Shown here: piece by piece, positions 8,737 through 16,645 of the stretch
Layout: every line of letters starts with the position of its first letter
How positions within the stretch are numbered: position 1 is the first letter of the stretch
Source: Candidatus Megaera polyxenophila
Lineage (GTDB): Bacteria; Pseudomonadota; Alphaproteobacteria; Rickettsiales; Rickettsiaceae
Length of the DNA: 64,000 bases
Reading direction: 5' to 3'
NCBI GenBank assembly: GCA_037101405.1
Contig: AP017964.1
Coordinates: 682,001 to 746,000 of the forward strand
Made by a program: the position numbers and the translations under genes
Notes under the pieces: generated by a model
Told to the model about the DNA's origin: nothing
Database searches by the model: none
The model's input: only the letters and a program-made list of their open reading frames with translations

Positions 8737-10434
8737 ATGAAGAAGAAAATAGGGCTTTTTGCTGTTGTTACTGTTCTTGGAATAACGTGGTTTGTACTTG
8801 CAAATAAATTTGAAGATAAAGTACGCACCGTATACTTACCGATCTTACAAGAGCAAAAAGAAAAAGGTGCAATTGAATTAGAGTTGGATAATATTAAAAT
8901 TCATAAATATAAATTTGCTGTCGCAATAACAAATGTTATCATTTTTCCAAAATCCGATATTTTTCAGACTAAACTAGATGGAGTTTCTTTATTCTATAAT
9001 CCTTTAACTAAAGATATTTCAGTTTCTTCTTTCGGTGACAAGATTTCTATTGGTACGGGCGAAACTGAAATATATATAGCTAACCCGTCTTTTTCTGCCA
9101 AAATTAGTGGTTCTGTTTTTCAAGGTAATATGAATGATATTCGTGTTACCTTTAATAGTGCGCCCCAGCAGTTTTTAAGATCAGCTGACCAATTACCTCT
9201 TATGACAGATAAAGGGGCTTCTTATGAAATTACAGGAAAATTAGATGAAAAAACTAATCAGTACCTATTAAAATTGGTAGCAAATACCAAGGGTATAAGT
9301 ATAACTCGCAACTATTTTAAATGGTCTCATCAATTAACTAGTAAAAATTTTGAAATGATTCAGGAAGGTCAACCTCTAACAGATTTTTTAAATGACATTG
9401 CTGCTGATTATTACTATGCAACTGTACCAGATAATTTAATCGACTCTAACATGAATGTTTCAATAACAGCTGATAAGAATCATTTAGAAAACATTTTCAA
9501 ATTTATTCAAGGCAAAATCCACTTTGAAGAACTAGCCTCAAATTTGGCTAAAACTTTCAATTTAAATAAGGAGTTATTTGATATCGCAATACTTGCTTCT
9601 TATGGCAATAACTTATTTAACAATAAACTTTCATTTAATCTTTCCGGCGATGGTAAAGTCCTAAAAGGTAATTTGGATGTTGAAGATAATAAAAATTACC
9701 CAAAAGATAGGATTGAAGAAATTGCAAAATTAACATCAGACTTGTTAAGTAAAGTTTTTAATAAAATAACTAAAGGCAACTTAATTAAGTCTAAGGGATT
9801 AACGGTAGAAGATTTCATGAATTTGGCAAATAGTCTTATTGATATAAAAAACACCAAATTCAGTACTAATTTAACCTATAAAATTGAAGATTCCATTACT
9901 GACGCAAACCTACATTTCGGTATTAACGAATATAGTATGGATTTAGCGATTAGTAATAAAGACAAGGAACGCTATAATGGTATGTTAACATTATCTGATC
10001 CTTTTAAAATCATAAATGCAAAAACAAAATTTGCTCATGAAATAGTTTTACCACTAATAGAAAAAATAAGCGGTGATGATAAAAGCAGTTTAGATATTAT
10101 GCAAAAATATGTTAGTAATATTGAAAGTAATGCTTTTGAAGCTCTGAGGGTTTTCAATAAAATACCGGAGTTAACCCAAGGAGATAAATTTGAAACAGAT
10201 TTCAGTTATGAGCCAAAAAGCTTTAGCCTTAAAATCAATAATAAATCATTCTGGGAAATTATTACAGACGAGAAAATAGTTAAGTTTCTCAGAGGGTTTT
10301 ATACTCAAGAAGATAATCAGGCCTTACCAGCAGCAGAAGCTTCTCTGGAAGATCATCAGGAGTCAGTACTGCCTAATGAAGAAATTTCGGCAAGTTCGAC
10401 AAATAATAATAGCCAAGATAACCCTACCCCATGA
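8737..10434 (+). CDS. Uncharacterised envelope protein with N-terminal signal anchor
   Basis: The 565-residue protein begins with a hydrophobic segment (about residues 4-22, IGLFAVVTVLGITWFVLA) that should act as an uncleaved anchor or signal peptide, leaving the bulk periplasmic. The rest is rich in short beta-type patterns (KLDGVSLFYNP, YEITGKLDEKTNQYLLKL) and reminiscent of DUF2125/AsmA-like periplasmic proteins, but no domain was recognised with confidence. The C-terminal 45 residues are low-complexity and acidic/Ser/Asn-rich. Its stop overlaps the hisS start by 4 bases (ATGA), so the two genes are probably co-translated. Function unknown; a role in envelope lipid or LPS handling is a guess from fold impression only. 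Confidence 0.6.
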   Translation: MKKKIGLFAVVTVLGITWFVLANKFEDKVRTVYLPILQEQKEKGAIELELDNIKIHKYKFAVAITNVIIFPKSDIFQTKLDGVSLFYNPLTKDISVSSFGDKISIGTGETEIYIANPSFSAKISGSVFQGNMNDIRVTFNSAPQQFLRSADQLPLMTDKGASYEITGKLDEKTNQYLLKLVANTKGISITRNYFKWSHQLTSKNFEMIQEGQPLTDFLNDIAADYYYATVPDNLIDSNMNVSITADKNHLENIFKFIQGKIHFEELASNLAKTFNLNKELFDIAILASYGNNLFNNKLSFNLSGDGKVLKGNLDVEDNKNYPKDRIEEIAKLTSDLLSKVFNKITKGNLIKSKGLTVEDFMNLANSLIDIKNTKFSTNLTYKIEDSITDANLHFGINEYSMDLAISNKDKERYNGMLTLSDPFKIINAKTKFAHEIVLPLIEKISGDDKSSLDIMQKYVSNIESNAFEALRVFNKIPELTQGDKFETDFSYEPKSFSLKINNKSFWEIITDEKIVKFLRGFYTQEDNQALPAAEASLEDHQESVLPNEEISASSTNNNSQDNPTP

Positions 10435-11690
10435 CCGATAAACTGCAATCACTAAGAGGAATGAAAGATCTCTTCGGCGAGGATTTCGAGCTTCATAGCT
10501 ACATCATAGATACTGCCCGAAAAATAACTGCCTTATATTGTTATGAGGGGGCAAGTACCCCTATACTGGAATACACAAAAGTTTTTGATCGTACACTTGG
10601 CGATAGTTCGGATGTTATCAGCAAAGAAATGTACAGTTTCCTAGACAGAAGCGGTGAAAGTGTAGCCCTTAGGCCGGAATTTACTGCAGGTATTATGAGA
10701 GCTTTTATTTCGAACGGACTTCAGCAGAAACTCCCGTTAAAATTATTTTCTCATGGTCCGGTATTCCGGTACGACCGTCCTCAAGCAGGAAGACAAAGGC
10801 AGTTTCACCAAATTAATTGTGAATATATAGGGTCTGGTGAACCGTATTCTGATGCTGAGAGTATTAAACTTGCCTTACATTTACTTCAAGAGCTAAATAT
10901 CCTTGATGATATAACACTGGAAATAAATTCCCTGGGTTGTCAAAATTCAAGGTCTTTATATCAGGAAGCTCTAATCAATTACTTTAGTAAATATGAAAAT
11001 GAGCTCTCAAGCGATAGTAAGGAGAGATTAAGAAAAAAGCCTCTTCGTATACTTGATTCAAAAGATGAAAACGATAAAAAAATAGCAACAGGAGCTCCTT
11101 TTATTGCTGATTATTATACAGCGGAATCAAAGGCTTATTTCGATAAGGTACTTGATTATTTAGGTATTTTAAATATTAATTATAAGCTAAATCCACGATT
11201 AGCACGGGGTCTTGATTATTATTGTCATACGGCGTTTGAATTTACGACTGATAAATTGGGCTCTCAAAACGCATTAGGTGGGGGCGGACGTTATGATTAT
11301 CTATGTAAATTGATGGGAGGAACAGATGTACCTGCCATTGGTTTTGGTTTAGGTATTGAACGTTTAGCTTTAATGATGCTGCTCAGAAATTATCAAAGCA
11401 AAAAATTAGCACCGCTTTATCTAATTCCGATTGGACAGGAATGCGAAAATTATATTATTAGACTAGCTGATTTCTTAAGGTCTCATTCTATTCCAGTTGC
11501 AATTGAACTAAAAGGTAAAGTACAAAAAAGAATGGAAAAAGCACTAAAGGATGGAGCTAATTATATTGTATTTGCCGGTGCTGATGAGATACAAAGCAAT
11601 AGCTTCAAATTAAGGTTTTTAGATAAAAAAGAGGAACAAACAGTTTCAGCCCAGCAGCTCTTAGACCTTATAAAAATTACATATAATTAG
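10431..11690 (+). CDS. hisS: Histidine--tRNA ligase
   Basis: This 419-residue class II synthetase charges tRNA-His. Motif 1 surrounds the N-terminal helix and ALRPEFTAGIMRAFIS. Motif 2 is FSHGPVFRYDRPQAGRQRQF with its arginine. The histidine-specific loops are LARGLDYYCHTAFEF and GGGGRYDYLCKLMGG. Motif 3 is AIGFGLGIERLALMM. The C-terminal anticodon-binding domain (about 325-419) ends the protein. All catalytic blocks are intact. Its ATG overlaps the stop of the upstream envelope-protein gene, so expression is likely tied to it. About 125 bases without a gene follow before the convergent Fe-S carrier gene. Confidence 0.97.
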   Translation: MTDKLQSLRGMKDLFGEDFELHSYIIDTARKITALYCYEGASTPILEYTKVFDRTLGDSSDVISKEMYSFLDRSGESVALRPEFTAGIMRAFISNGLQQKLPLKLFSHGPVFRYDRPQAGRQRQFHQINCEYIGSGEPYSDAESIKLALHLLQELNILDDITLEINSLGCQNSRSLYQEALINYFSKYENELSSDSKERLRKKPLRILDSKDENDKKIATGAPFIADYYTAESKAYFDKVLDYLGILNINYKLNPRLARGLDYYCHTAFEFTTDKLGSQNALGGGGRYDYLCKLMGGTDVPAIGFGLGIERLALMMLLRNYQSKKLAPLYLIPIGQECENYIIRLADFLRSHSIPVAIELKGKVQKRMEKALKDGANYIVFAGADEIQSNSFKLRFLDKKEEQTVSAQQLLDLIKITYN

Positions 11691-11815
11691 TATAATTTTT
11701 TAAATAAGTTTATTTGCGTAATTCGCTCTAACAAACTCTAGCATTCTTAAAAGTTTAGTAAAAATTAGGTATTTTTTTAAAGAGAATATAGGGCTTATTT
11801 ATTGTAACAACAAAC

Positions 11816-12145
11816 CTAAACGTTAAATGAATTACCGCAACCACATTTCGCAGTTGCATTTGGATTGGATATTTGAAAATAAGCACTTCCCAATTCTTCA
11901 ATAAATTCTAATTTGCATTTCTCTAAAAACTGTTGAGATAAAGGATCTATGGCGATTTTTACTCCATATTTTTCTAAAACAAAGTCATCATCATTTACCT
12001 TATCAATCAAATTGTAATCATACATAAAGCCTGAACAGCCTCCACTATCTACAGCCACTCTAATAGCTATTTTACTGTCTGGTTCATTCTTTAGAAGTTC
12101 AGAAATACGGAGAGCTGCGCTCTGGCTTACATCAAAATTTATCAT
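11816..12145 (-). CDS. A-type iron-sulfur cluster carrier (HesB/IscA/ErpA family)
   Basis: The 109-residue protein is a complete A-type carrier. The three ligand cysteines are at Cys37 (SGGCSGFMY), Cys101 and Cys103 (KCGCGNSF), as in ErpA and IscA. It accepts Fe-S clusters from the assembly scaffold and passes them to apo-enzymes. The conserved pattern AALRISELL...RVAVDSGGCSG is intact. Which member it is (ErpA or IscA) cannot be settled here, because no iscS/iscU genes lie in the window; an isolated position is more usual for erpA. It is convergent with hisS and 84 bases downstream of infA on the same strand. Confidence 0.9.
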   Translation of the reverse strand: MINFDVSQSAALRISELLKNEPDSKIAIRVAVDSGGCSGFMYDYNLIDKVNDDDFVLEKYGVKIAIDPLSQQFLEKCKLEFIEELGSAYFQISNPNATAKCGCGNSFNV

Positions 12146-12229
12146 TTATTAAGAGCAGATTTAGTATTTTAAGATAAGTTCCAGGTAATTTTAGCACCTT
12201 AAAAAAACTTCAACAATTCTTAGGTTAAT

Positions 12230-12445
12230 TTAGCTGCGATGTATAACCCTACCTTTTGTTAAGTCATAGGGGGTCATTTCTACCTTAACTTTATCACCAG
12301 CTAAAATACGAATACGATTTTTTCTCATTTTACCAGAAGTATGAGCTATAATTTCATGTCCATTTTCAAGGATAACCCTAAAATGAGCATTAGGTAAAAG
12401 CTCTAATACTTTCCCGTCGAATTGAAGTAATTCTTCTTTTGCCAT
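12230..12445 (-). CDS. infA: Translation initiation factor IF-1
   Basis: The 71-residue protein is a single OB-fold that binds the ribosomal A site during initiation. The sequence shows the usual blocks [31 protein letters not shown] and [18 protein letters not shown], ending in the KGRVIHR tail. Length and start match the family. Its own promoter (12472-12500) sits between the gene and the IS element, so the insertion 108 bases upstream should not have cut it off. The small gene whose 3' end the IS hit originally ended about 100 bases upstream. Confidence 0.97.
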   Translation of the reverse strand: MAKEELLQFDGKVLELLPNAHFRVILENGHEIIAHTSGKMRKNRIRILAGDKVKVEMTPYDLTKGRVIHRS

Positions 12446-12471
12446 TGTTTTTGCACATAAATTATGCTGAA

Positions 12472-12500
12472 ACTATAGCAAATATCAGCTTCTAAAACAA
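12472..12500 (-). promoter_or_regulatory. Sigma-70 promoter of infA
   Basis: On the minus strand: -35 TTGTTT (12495-12500), a 17-base spacer and an extended -10 TGC-TATAGT (-10 at 12472-12477). It lies about 27 bases before the infA start and is intact on the infA side of the IS insertion. Confidence 0.6.
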
Positions 12501-12547
12501 GGGATAATTTACTTACAAGCCCAGTAATTTCAGAATTTTTTAATTAT

Positions 12548-12553
12548 AAAATA
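12548..12553. repeat. Left target-site duplication of the IS (AAAATA)
   Basis: AAAATA directly abuts the left inverted repeat and is repeated at 14221-14226 directly after the right one. IS1595-family elements usually duplicate 8 bases. Only 6 are exact here, with partial similarity beyond. Confidence 0.55.
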
Positions 12554-12579
12554 ACGCAATCATCCCTTGACATTCAATA
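12554..12579. repeat. Left terminal inverted repeat of the IS
   Basis: 26 bases, an exact reverse complement of 14195-14220. Contains TTGACA at 12567-12572. Confidence 0.9.
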
Positions 12580-12595
12580 ATAGATTGTATATTAC
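12567..12595 (+). promoter_or_regulatory. Inward promoter in the left IS end, for the passenger gene
   Basis: TTGACA (12567-12572, inside the terminal repeat), a 17-base spacer and TATTAC (12590-12595) lie 34 bases before the passenger ATG at 12629. Confidence 0.6.
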
Positions 12596-12628
12596 TGATA
12601 TATTTGGTCAGTTTTATAATAATTTATT

Positions 12629-13270
12629 ATGTTGGAATTTTTTAAACAAGTTTCTAATACTATTGTCAGTGATTATATCAAAGATTGGCTGGACAGTAAA
12701 GCATTACCTTCTTTTGCTTTTATTTGCAGTAGTTTGGGGTACTATATGTTAACGCAACAGTTTTTAGGTGCTATATTTTTATCTCTACCTCTCGTTTATT
12801 TAGTACATAAATGTAAGCAAAATTATAGTATTAAGGATAAATTATTGATAATTCCAGAACCTAGATTAGAATTTCCAGATAATAATATACACAACATTCG
12901 AATTGCTATGTCAGTTTATAACTGTTCTACTCAGGTGATTAGTTGTTTTTTAGACCAAGAAAAGACAGTTATAATTGTTAATGGTCAGACACATCAAAAA
13001 GATGAAATAGATGTAATAAATAAATCATCAGTTTTACTTCCACCTTATTACCTTTCTAATGCAGCGACAGGGATAATTAAAGTAAAAGATATAAACATAG
13101 CTAAATCTTTAAAAATTACAGCAACTATTGCTTTAAAATACGGTATTTTAAATAATGAAAAATATGAAGTTTATCATAAAGTACATATAGAAGGTATTTT
13201 AAATCGTTTAGAAAATGGAAGTCTCTCTATTCAATTCGTTAGAAAACCGCCTGTTGTAAAATCAAATTAA
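12629..13270 (+). CDS. IS passenger protein of unknown function, membrane-associated
   Basis: A 213-residue protein encoded inside the IS, on the strand opposite to the transposase. Residues about 28-62 form one long or two short hydrophobic segments (FAFICSSLGYYMLTQQFLGA then IFLSLPLVYLVH), followed by a mostly beta-type domain of about 150 residues with alternating hydrophobic patterns. No known motif, nuclease, toxin or methylase signature was recognised. Passenger genes are known in some IS1595 subgroups, but they vary and this one is not identified. Transcription probably starts from the left terminal repeat. The last 32 bases overlap the end of the transposase gene. It might be a host gene captured by the element; its base composition does not look different from its surroundings. 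Confidence 0.7.
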   Translation: MLEFFKQVSNTIVSDYIKDWLDSKALPSFAFICSSLGYYMLTQQFLGAIFLSLPLVYLVHKCKQNYSIKDKLLIIPEPRLEFPDNNIHNIRIAMSVYNCSTQVISCFLDQEKTVIIVNGQTHQKDEIDVINKSSVLLPPYYLSNAATGIIKVKDINIAKSLKITATIALKYGILNNEKYEVYHKVHIEGILNRLENGSLSIQFVRKPPVVKSN

Positions 13271-14153
13271 ATACACAACCATTTTCTCTAGTATTATATC
13301 TAAAAGCAAACTCATCAACATACTTTTGAAGATGCTTAGCTGATACGTGGTGATATATGCCGAGTATTCCACGCTTTAGAGTTCCCCAAAAGTTCTCCAT
13401 ATTGTTGGTGTGAATGTTACCGCTGGCTACATATTCTTTCGTATGGTCTACTCTTAAATGGATATGGCTTGTTTTCTTACCGAGGATATTATATCCTTTG
13501 AACTCATCGCTAATAATGACGCTATCTTGGGTTATAACTTGATTCAATACATCTAATAGCTGCTTACCTGTTAATTTCTTGCCATCGTTGTTTTTAATCA
13601 TAACTTTAGCAAATACAGACTTATTTATCTTATCAATACAACCAACAACAACGTTCTTTTTAGTACCACGCCCCCTTTTATTTACTGGTGGTAAGTTATC
13701 GTTATCATCATCTCTATTGTTTTTCTTCCTAGGTCTACCGCCTACATAGGTCTCATCCACTTCAATTAAAGTACCAAAAAATTGCTGGTTTTCAATATTA
13801 CCCATAGCAAGCCTGATTTGCTTAAGCATACGCCAAGCCGTTTTATAAGTAACGCCTATTTCTCTTTTTAGTTGGTAGCCTGATATACCTTTTTTACTAT
13901 TTAAAAACAAGTGAATAGCATAAAACCATTTACGTAAATCAGTGTCAGACTTCTCAAATATTGTCCCTTTGAAGATTGAGAAACCTTTATTACAGAAGAT
14001 ACATTGAAAATTTTTAGGTGTATCTCTTCTGTGTGTTAATCTGTCGCTCCCGCAATGTCTGCAAACGGGTTTATTATTATACCTAATTGTGATAAAGTAC
14101 TTTATACAATCAAGTTCAGTAGGAAACTGTTTGTTAAATTCAAAAAAGTTCAT
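13239..14153 (-). CDS. IS1595-family (ISXO2-like) transposase
   Basis: The 304-residue transposase has an N-terminal zinc ribbon with Cys31, Cys34, Cys51 and Cys54 (VCRHCGSDR, CIFCNKGFS). A helix-turn-helix region around 85-115 (LNSKKGISGYQLKREIG) follows. The ISXO2-like DDE catalytic domain has Asp133 (EVDETYVGGRPRKK), Asp216 (ISDEFKGY) and a third acidic residue at Glu253 in TNNMENFWGTLKRG. The frame is intact from start to stop. It is read from the right terminal repeat, whose TTGACA plus TATACT would be its promoter. It ends convergent with, and overlapping, the passenger gene. It most likely mobilises the whole 12554-14220 element. Confidence 0.92.
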   Translation of the reverse strand: MNFFEFNKQFPTELDCIKYFITIRYNNKPVCRHCGSDRLTHRRDTPKNFQCIFCNKGFSIFKGTIFEKSDTDLRKWFYAIHLFLNSKKGISGYQLKREIGVTYKTAWRMLKQIRLAMGNIENQQFFGTLIEVDETYVGGRPRKKNNRDDDNDNLPPVNKRGRGTKKNVVVGCIDKINKSVFAKVMIKNNDGKKLTGKQLLDVLNQVITQDSVIISDEFKGYNILGKKTSHIHLRVDHTKEYVASGNIHTNNMENFWGTLKRGILGIYHHVSAKHLQKYVDEFAFRYNTRENGCVFNLILQQAVF

Positions 14154-14178
14154 AATTCTTTACCTTATTATAAACCTA

Positions 14179-14207
14179 AGTATAAACTATTATCTATTGA
14201 ATGTCAA
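14179..14207 (-). promoter_or_regulatory. Inward promoter in the right IS end, for the transposase
   Basis: On the minus strand: TTGACA (14202-14207, inside the terminal repeat), a 17-base spacer and TATACT (14179-14184), 26 bases before the transposase ATG. This is a near-consensus sigma-70 promoter. Confidence 0.65.
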
Positions 14208-14220
14208 GGGATGATTGCGT
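14195..14220. repeat. Right terminal inverted repeat of the IS
   Basis: 26 bases, an exact reverse complement of 12554-12579. It also supplies the last codons and the stop of the gene read in from 14812. Confidence 0.9.
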
Positions 14221-14812
14221 AAAATAATCTCGTTTTAAGGAGGTTAATATTAGACTCAAGGCCTAGCAATTCATTTTTACTTAATAAGCTTGGAAAGTTT
14301 TCAACACATATAATAAAACCATTACAGTCGATACCTTGTGCTAATTCCGCAATATATAATACATATTTTCTATTATTAATTGTGGTATTTAGCACTACAA
14401 TATCTTTAGTTTTAAATTTTTCTTTGAGAGAGATTAAATTACCCGGAAGAAAATTATAAACTTCTTTCTTTAATAAACTAATAGCTCTGGTTTTAAATTC
14501 CATATGGATTGAATCAATTACCATAATTTCTTCTAAATTATAATATTCTTTTATAGATAACATTAATTCAATGCAAAAATTCTCGCTGGAACTAGATTGT
14601 GTACTGTGCGCAAGGTTTTTGTACAAAAATTTGAGTTCTAAGTATAATTGCATTAAGCTTAAATTTTTTCTGTCTAATCCTTTTTTCCATTCAACAGTTG
14701 TTTTAAAAAGCAGATACAAAACAACTATTGATAAAGCAATATAAATTTTGCTGACAATATCTATCTCCATAGATTTTATAATTATATTAAATGATTTTAA
14801 GCCCAATTGCAT
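14204..14812 (-). CDS. Hypothetical single-pass membrane protein, 3' end altered by IS insertion
   Basis: A 202-residue protein with one hydrophobic segment at about residues 21-41 (KIYIALSIVVLYLLFK), followed by a charged linker and a cytoplasmic or periplasmic domain of about 150 residues without recognised motifs. A later start at Met15 (14770) is also possible. The frame ends FYAIIP-stop, where AIIP and the TGA come from the right terminal repeat of the IS. Rejoining the DNA across the IS (one copy of the 6-base duplication) gives FYN-stop. The insertion therefore swapped one Asn for four residues and left the rest of the protein intact. Function unknown; it reads toward infA. Confidence 0.6.
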   Translation of the reverse strand: MQLGLKSFNIIIKSMEIDIVSKIYIALSIVVLYLLFKTTVEWKKGLDRKNLSLMQLYLELKFLYKNLAHSTQSSSSENFCIELMLSIKEYYNLEEIMVIDSIHMEFKTRAISLLKKEVYNFLPGNLISLKEKFKTKDIVVLNTTINNRKYVLYIAELAQGIDCNGFIICVENFPSLLSKNELLGLESNINLLKTRLFYAIIP

Positions 14813-14959
14813 TAAACTATAAGTTTAATAGGCTAGTATAATTAAATAGTTTAAACTCTAGTCCCAAGCAATATATTTTACATAAAATCACAAGCTTTTA
14901 GTGGTTTTTTGTTTTAAATGTGTTTATAAAAAACATCATAATTAATAAAGAGGATTTTT

Positions 14960-15196
14960 ATGGCCGAAATAGTAGCAAAAGATCAACTGAAGCAATATAT
15001 AGACAGAATTGAACGACTAGAAACTGAAAAAAGCGCATTACTTGATGACATAAAACAGGTTTTTGATGAAGCAAAAGCTAACGGTTTTGATGTTAAAACA
15101 ATGAAACAAATAATTAAGTTAAGAAAACTTGATAAAAATAAATTAGCTGAGCAAGATGCTATATTAGAGCTTTATAGGCAAGCTTTGGAAGTCTAG
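14960..15196 (+). CDS. GapR-like nucleoid-associated DNA-binding protein (DUF2312)
   Basis: The 78-residue protein matches the DUF2312 family: DQLKQYIDRIERLETEKSAL followed by EAKANGFDVKTMKQIIKLRK. Caulobacter GapR, the studied member, clamps overtwisted DNA ahead of replication and transcription and assists topoisomerases. The N-terminal half is a coiled coil and the C-terminal Lys/Arg-rich helices contact DNA. The length is slightly below that of Caulobacter GapR, but the core is complete. AGAGGA stands 5 bases before the ATG. The rhodanese gene follows 28 bases downstream in the same direction. The family assignment is firm; the cellular role is carried over from Caulobacter. Confidence 0.88.
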   Translation: MAEIVAKDQLKQYIDRIERLETEKSALLDDIKQVFDEAKANGFDVKTMKQIIKLRKLDKNKLAEQDAILELYRQALEV

Positions 15197-15224
15197 TATT
15201 ATAAGTAAATCAAGAAAGGCAGAA

Positions 15225-15560
15225 ATGATGGCAGAAATAAAAACTCTAGATCCCAAAACATTGAAATTTTGGCTGGATAAAAATGAGGTGATACTGGTTG
15301 ATGTCCGAGAACCACTCGAGTATAAAGAAGCACATATTGAAAAAGCTATTAATATACCATTATCTCAACTTCCTGCAAAAATTCATCAGCTTCCTGATTT
15401 AGGAGAGAAGAAAATAGTTTTACAGTGCAAATCCGGTATTAGATCAATGATTGGATGTCAGACCTTAAATAAAGAAGGTTTTCAGTACAGTTTATGGAAT
15501 CTTGAAGGTGGAATTCACGCTTGGTCTTCTTCAGGATTCCCAATTATGACGCTAAAATAA
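15225..15560 (+). CDS. Single-domain rhodanese (sulfurtransferase, GlpE-like)
   Basis: A 111-residue single rhodanese domain. The active-site loop is LQCKSGIRSM with Cys68 as the likely persulfide carrier. The upstream VILVDVREPLEYKEAHI block and the C-terminal WNLEGGIHAW motif are typical. The gene begins ATG-ATG, so the start may be one codon later. It may supply sulfane sulfur for thiolation or Fe-S assembly; the neighbouring Mrp-type ATPase, convergent and only 4 bases away, fits the second idea but does not prove it. A second rhodanese protein of another type (TrhO) lies at 20095. Confidence 0.88.
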   Translation: MMAEIKTLDPKTLKFWLDKNEVILVDVREPLEYKEAHIEKAINIPLSQLPAKIHQLPDLGEKKIVLQCKSGIRSMIGCQTLNKEGFQYSLWNLEGGIHAWSSSGFPIMTLK

Positions 15561-15564
15561 AATA

Positions 15565-16554
15565 TTAGATTGTAAAATCTAATAGATCAAAATACTTTTC
15601 AAGAGCTAGCCCTTTATCACACGATGCAGATAATTCTGGAATTAAGGCTATTTTAGCTAGAAGAGGTAAAGTATAATCACTTGCAATTTGTTTACCGCTA
15701 TTACCGGAGAATATGGTAATTTTTTCTGAACTTGGAGCAAAATAACCACTCATATTCTCGATTATACCAATTATTGGTACTCCAAATTTTCTATATAAAT
15801 TTATGGTTCTTTGCACATCAATTGCCGAAATTTTTTGTGGAGTTGTTATCATTATTACTCCAGCAGTTACATAATTTTGTAATAAACTCAAGTGTATGTC
15901 ACCAGTACCGGGGGGAGTGTCAATTATCAAATAATCAAGCTGTCCCCAATTAGTTAAGGAAATAAGTTGATACAGAGCTTTGCTCGTCATAGGCCCCCTC
16001 CAACTAATCGATGATAAAGGATCGGTAATGAAACCGATTGAGTTTACTTTAACATTATAATTACAAAGAGGAATCATTCTCTTATTTACTAACTCTGGTT
16101 TCCCCTTAAGATCAAAAATGCTGGGGATGGAAGGACCATAAATATCTGCATCAAGCAAGCCTACTTTTTTTCCTTGGCTGGCAAGTTTTTGAGCAAGAAG
16201 TGCTGCTATTGTTGACTTTCCCACTCCTCCTTTACCTGCAGCAATCAAGATCACCTTCTTAATGTTATCAAGTATTATTTTGGAATTTTCTTTTTTTGGT
16301 TGGGCCTGTTTATTTTCAGAACTAGTTAAAACAATATTGATTCTCTCAATGTCAGCAATCTTTTCTAATTCGTTTATTATATGATTTCTAACCTCTTGTG
16401 CTTCTTCTAAGGCAATTCCATTAATATCTAAGGCAAAACCTGCCTCTTTACCTTTAATGATGATTTCTGAAGCTCGTTCACTAGCTTTAGAATTGTCGGA
16501 AAAGCAGATATTTGCAATTTTTGTTTGAATCTGTGTCTTAATTAAAAGCGGCAT
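15565..16554 (-). CDS. Mrp/NBP35-family Fe-S cluster carrier ATPase (ApbC-like)
   Basis: The 329-residue protein has an N-terminal MIP18-like domain (about 1-90) and a deviant Walker A P-loop IAAGKGGVGKSTIAA at about residues 93-107. LLDADIYGPSIP and IIDTPPGTGDIHLSL follow, all signatures of the Mrp branch of MinD-type ATPases. These proteins load Fe-S clusters onto target proteins. The C-terminal CxxC pair common in ApbC homologues is not visible here: the segment around VPIIGIIENMSGYFAPSSEK has Tyr and Pro where many relatives have cysteines. That is a notable loss, also seen in some other members. It is convergent with the rhodanese gene. Confidence 0.9.
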   Translation of the reverse strand: MPLLIKTQIQTKIANICFSDNSKASERASEIIIKGKEAGFALDINGIALEEAQEVRNHIINELEKIADIERINIVLTSSENKQAQPKKENSKIILDNIKKVILIAAGKGGVGKSTIAALLAQKLASQGKKVGLLDADIYGPSIPSIFDLKGKPELVNKRMIPLCNYNVKVNSIGFITDPLSSISWRGPMTSKALYQLISLTNWGQLDYLIIDTPPGTGDIHLSLLQNYVTAGVIMITTPQKISAIDVQRTINLYRKFGVPIIGIIENMSGYFAPSSEKITIFSGNSGKQIASDYTLPLLAKIALIPELSASCDKGLALEKYFDLLDFTI

Positions 16555-16590
16555 GCTTGCAATATTAAATAATATTATTATATTATTATG

Positions 16591-16619
16591 TTGTTAGTTT
16601 CTACTTAACTATATATTAT
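16591..16619 (+). promoter_or_regulatory. Predicted promoter of the hflK-hflC-degP run
   Basis: TTGTTA (16591-16596), a 17-base spacer and TATTAT (16614-16619), 26 bases before the hflK start. Confidence 0.45.
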
Positions 16620-16645
16620 TTACCACCTAAACGATAGTTCAAATA

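Larger units (their letters stand above)
12554..14220. mobile_element. IS1595-family insertion sequence with passenger gene
   Basis: A complete 1667-base element. It is bounded by perfect 26-base terminal inverted repeats (12554-12579 and 14195-14220, outer end ACGCAATCATCCC) and flanked by AAAATA on both sides. It encodes a DDE transposase on the minus strand and, convergent to it, a 213-residue membrane-protein passenger on the plus strand; the two overlap by 32 bases at their 3' ends. Each inverted repeat contains TTGACA, and a -10-like hexamer follows 17 bases inward, so each end seems to carry the promoter of one gene. Perfect repeats and intact frames suggest a recent, active insertion. 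It interrupts the last codon of the gene ending at 14204. Confidence 0.85.

Noticed and set aside
12567..12752. Short plus-strand frame starting inside the left IS repeat
   Set aside because: It overlaps the passenger gene in another frame, has no ribosome site and starts in the inverted repeat.
15567..15586. Inverted repeat ATTAGATT/AATCTAAT between the rhodanese and Mrp genes as a two-way terminator
   Set aside because: It overlaps the Mrp coding end, is AT-only in its stem and lacks T runs on either side.
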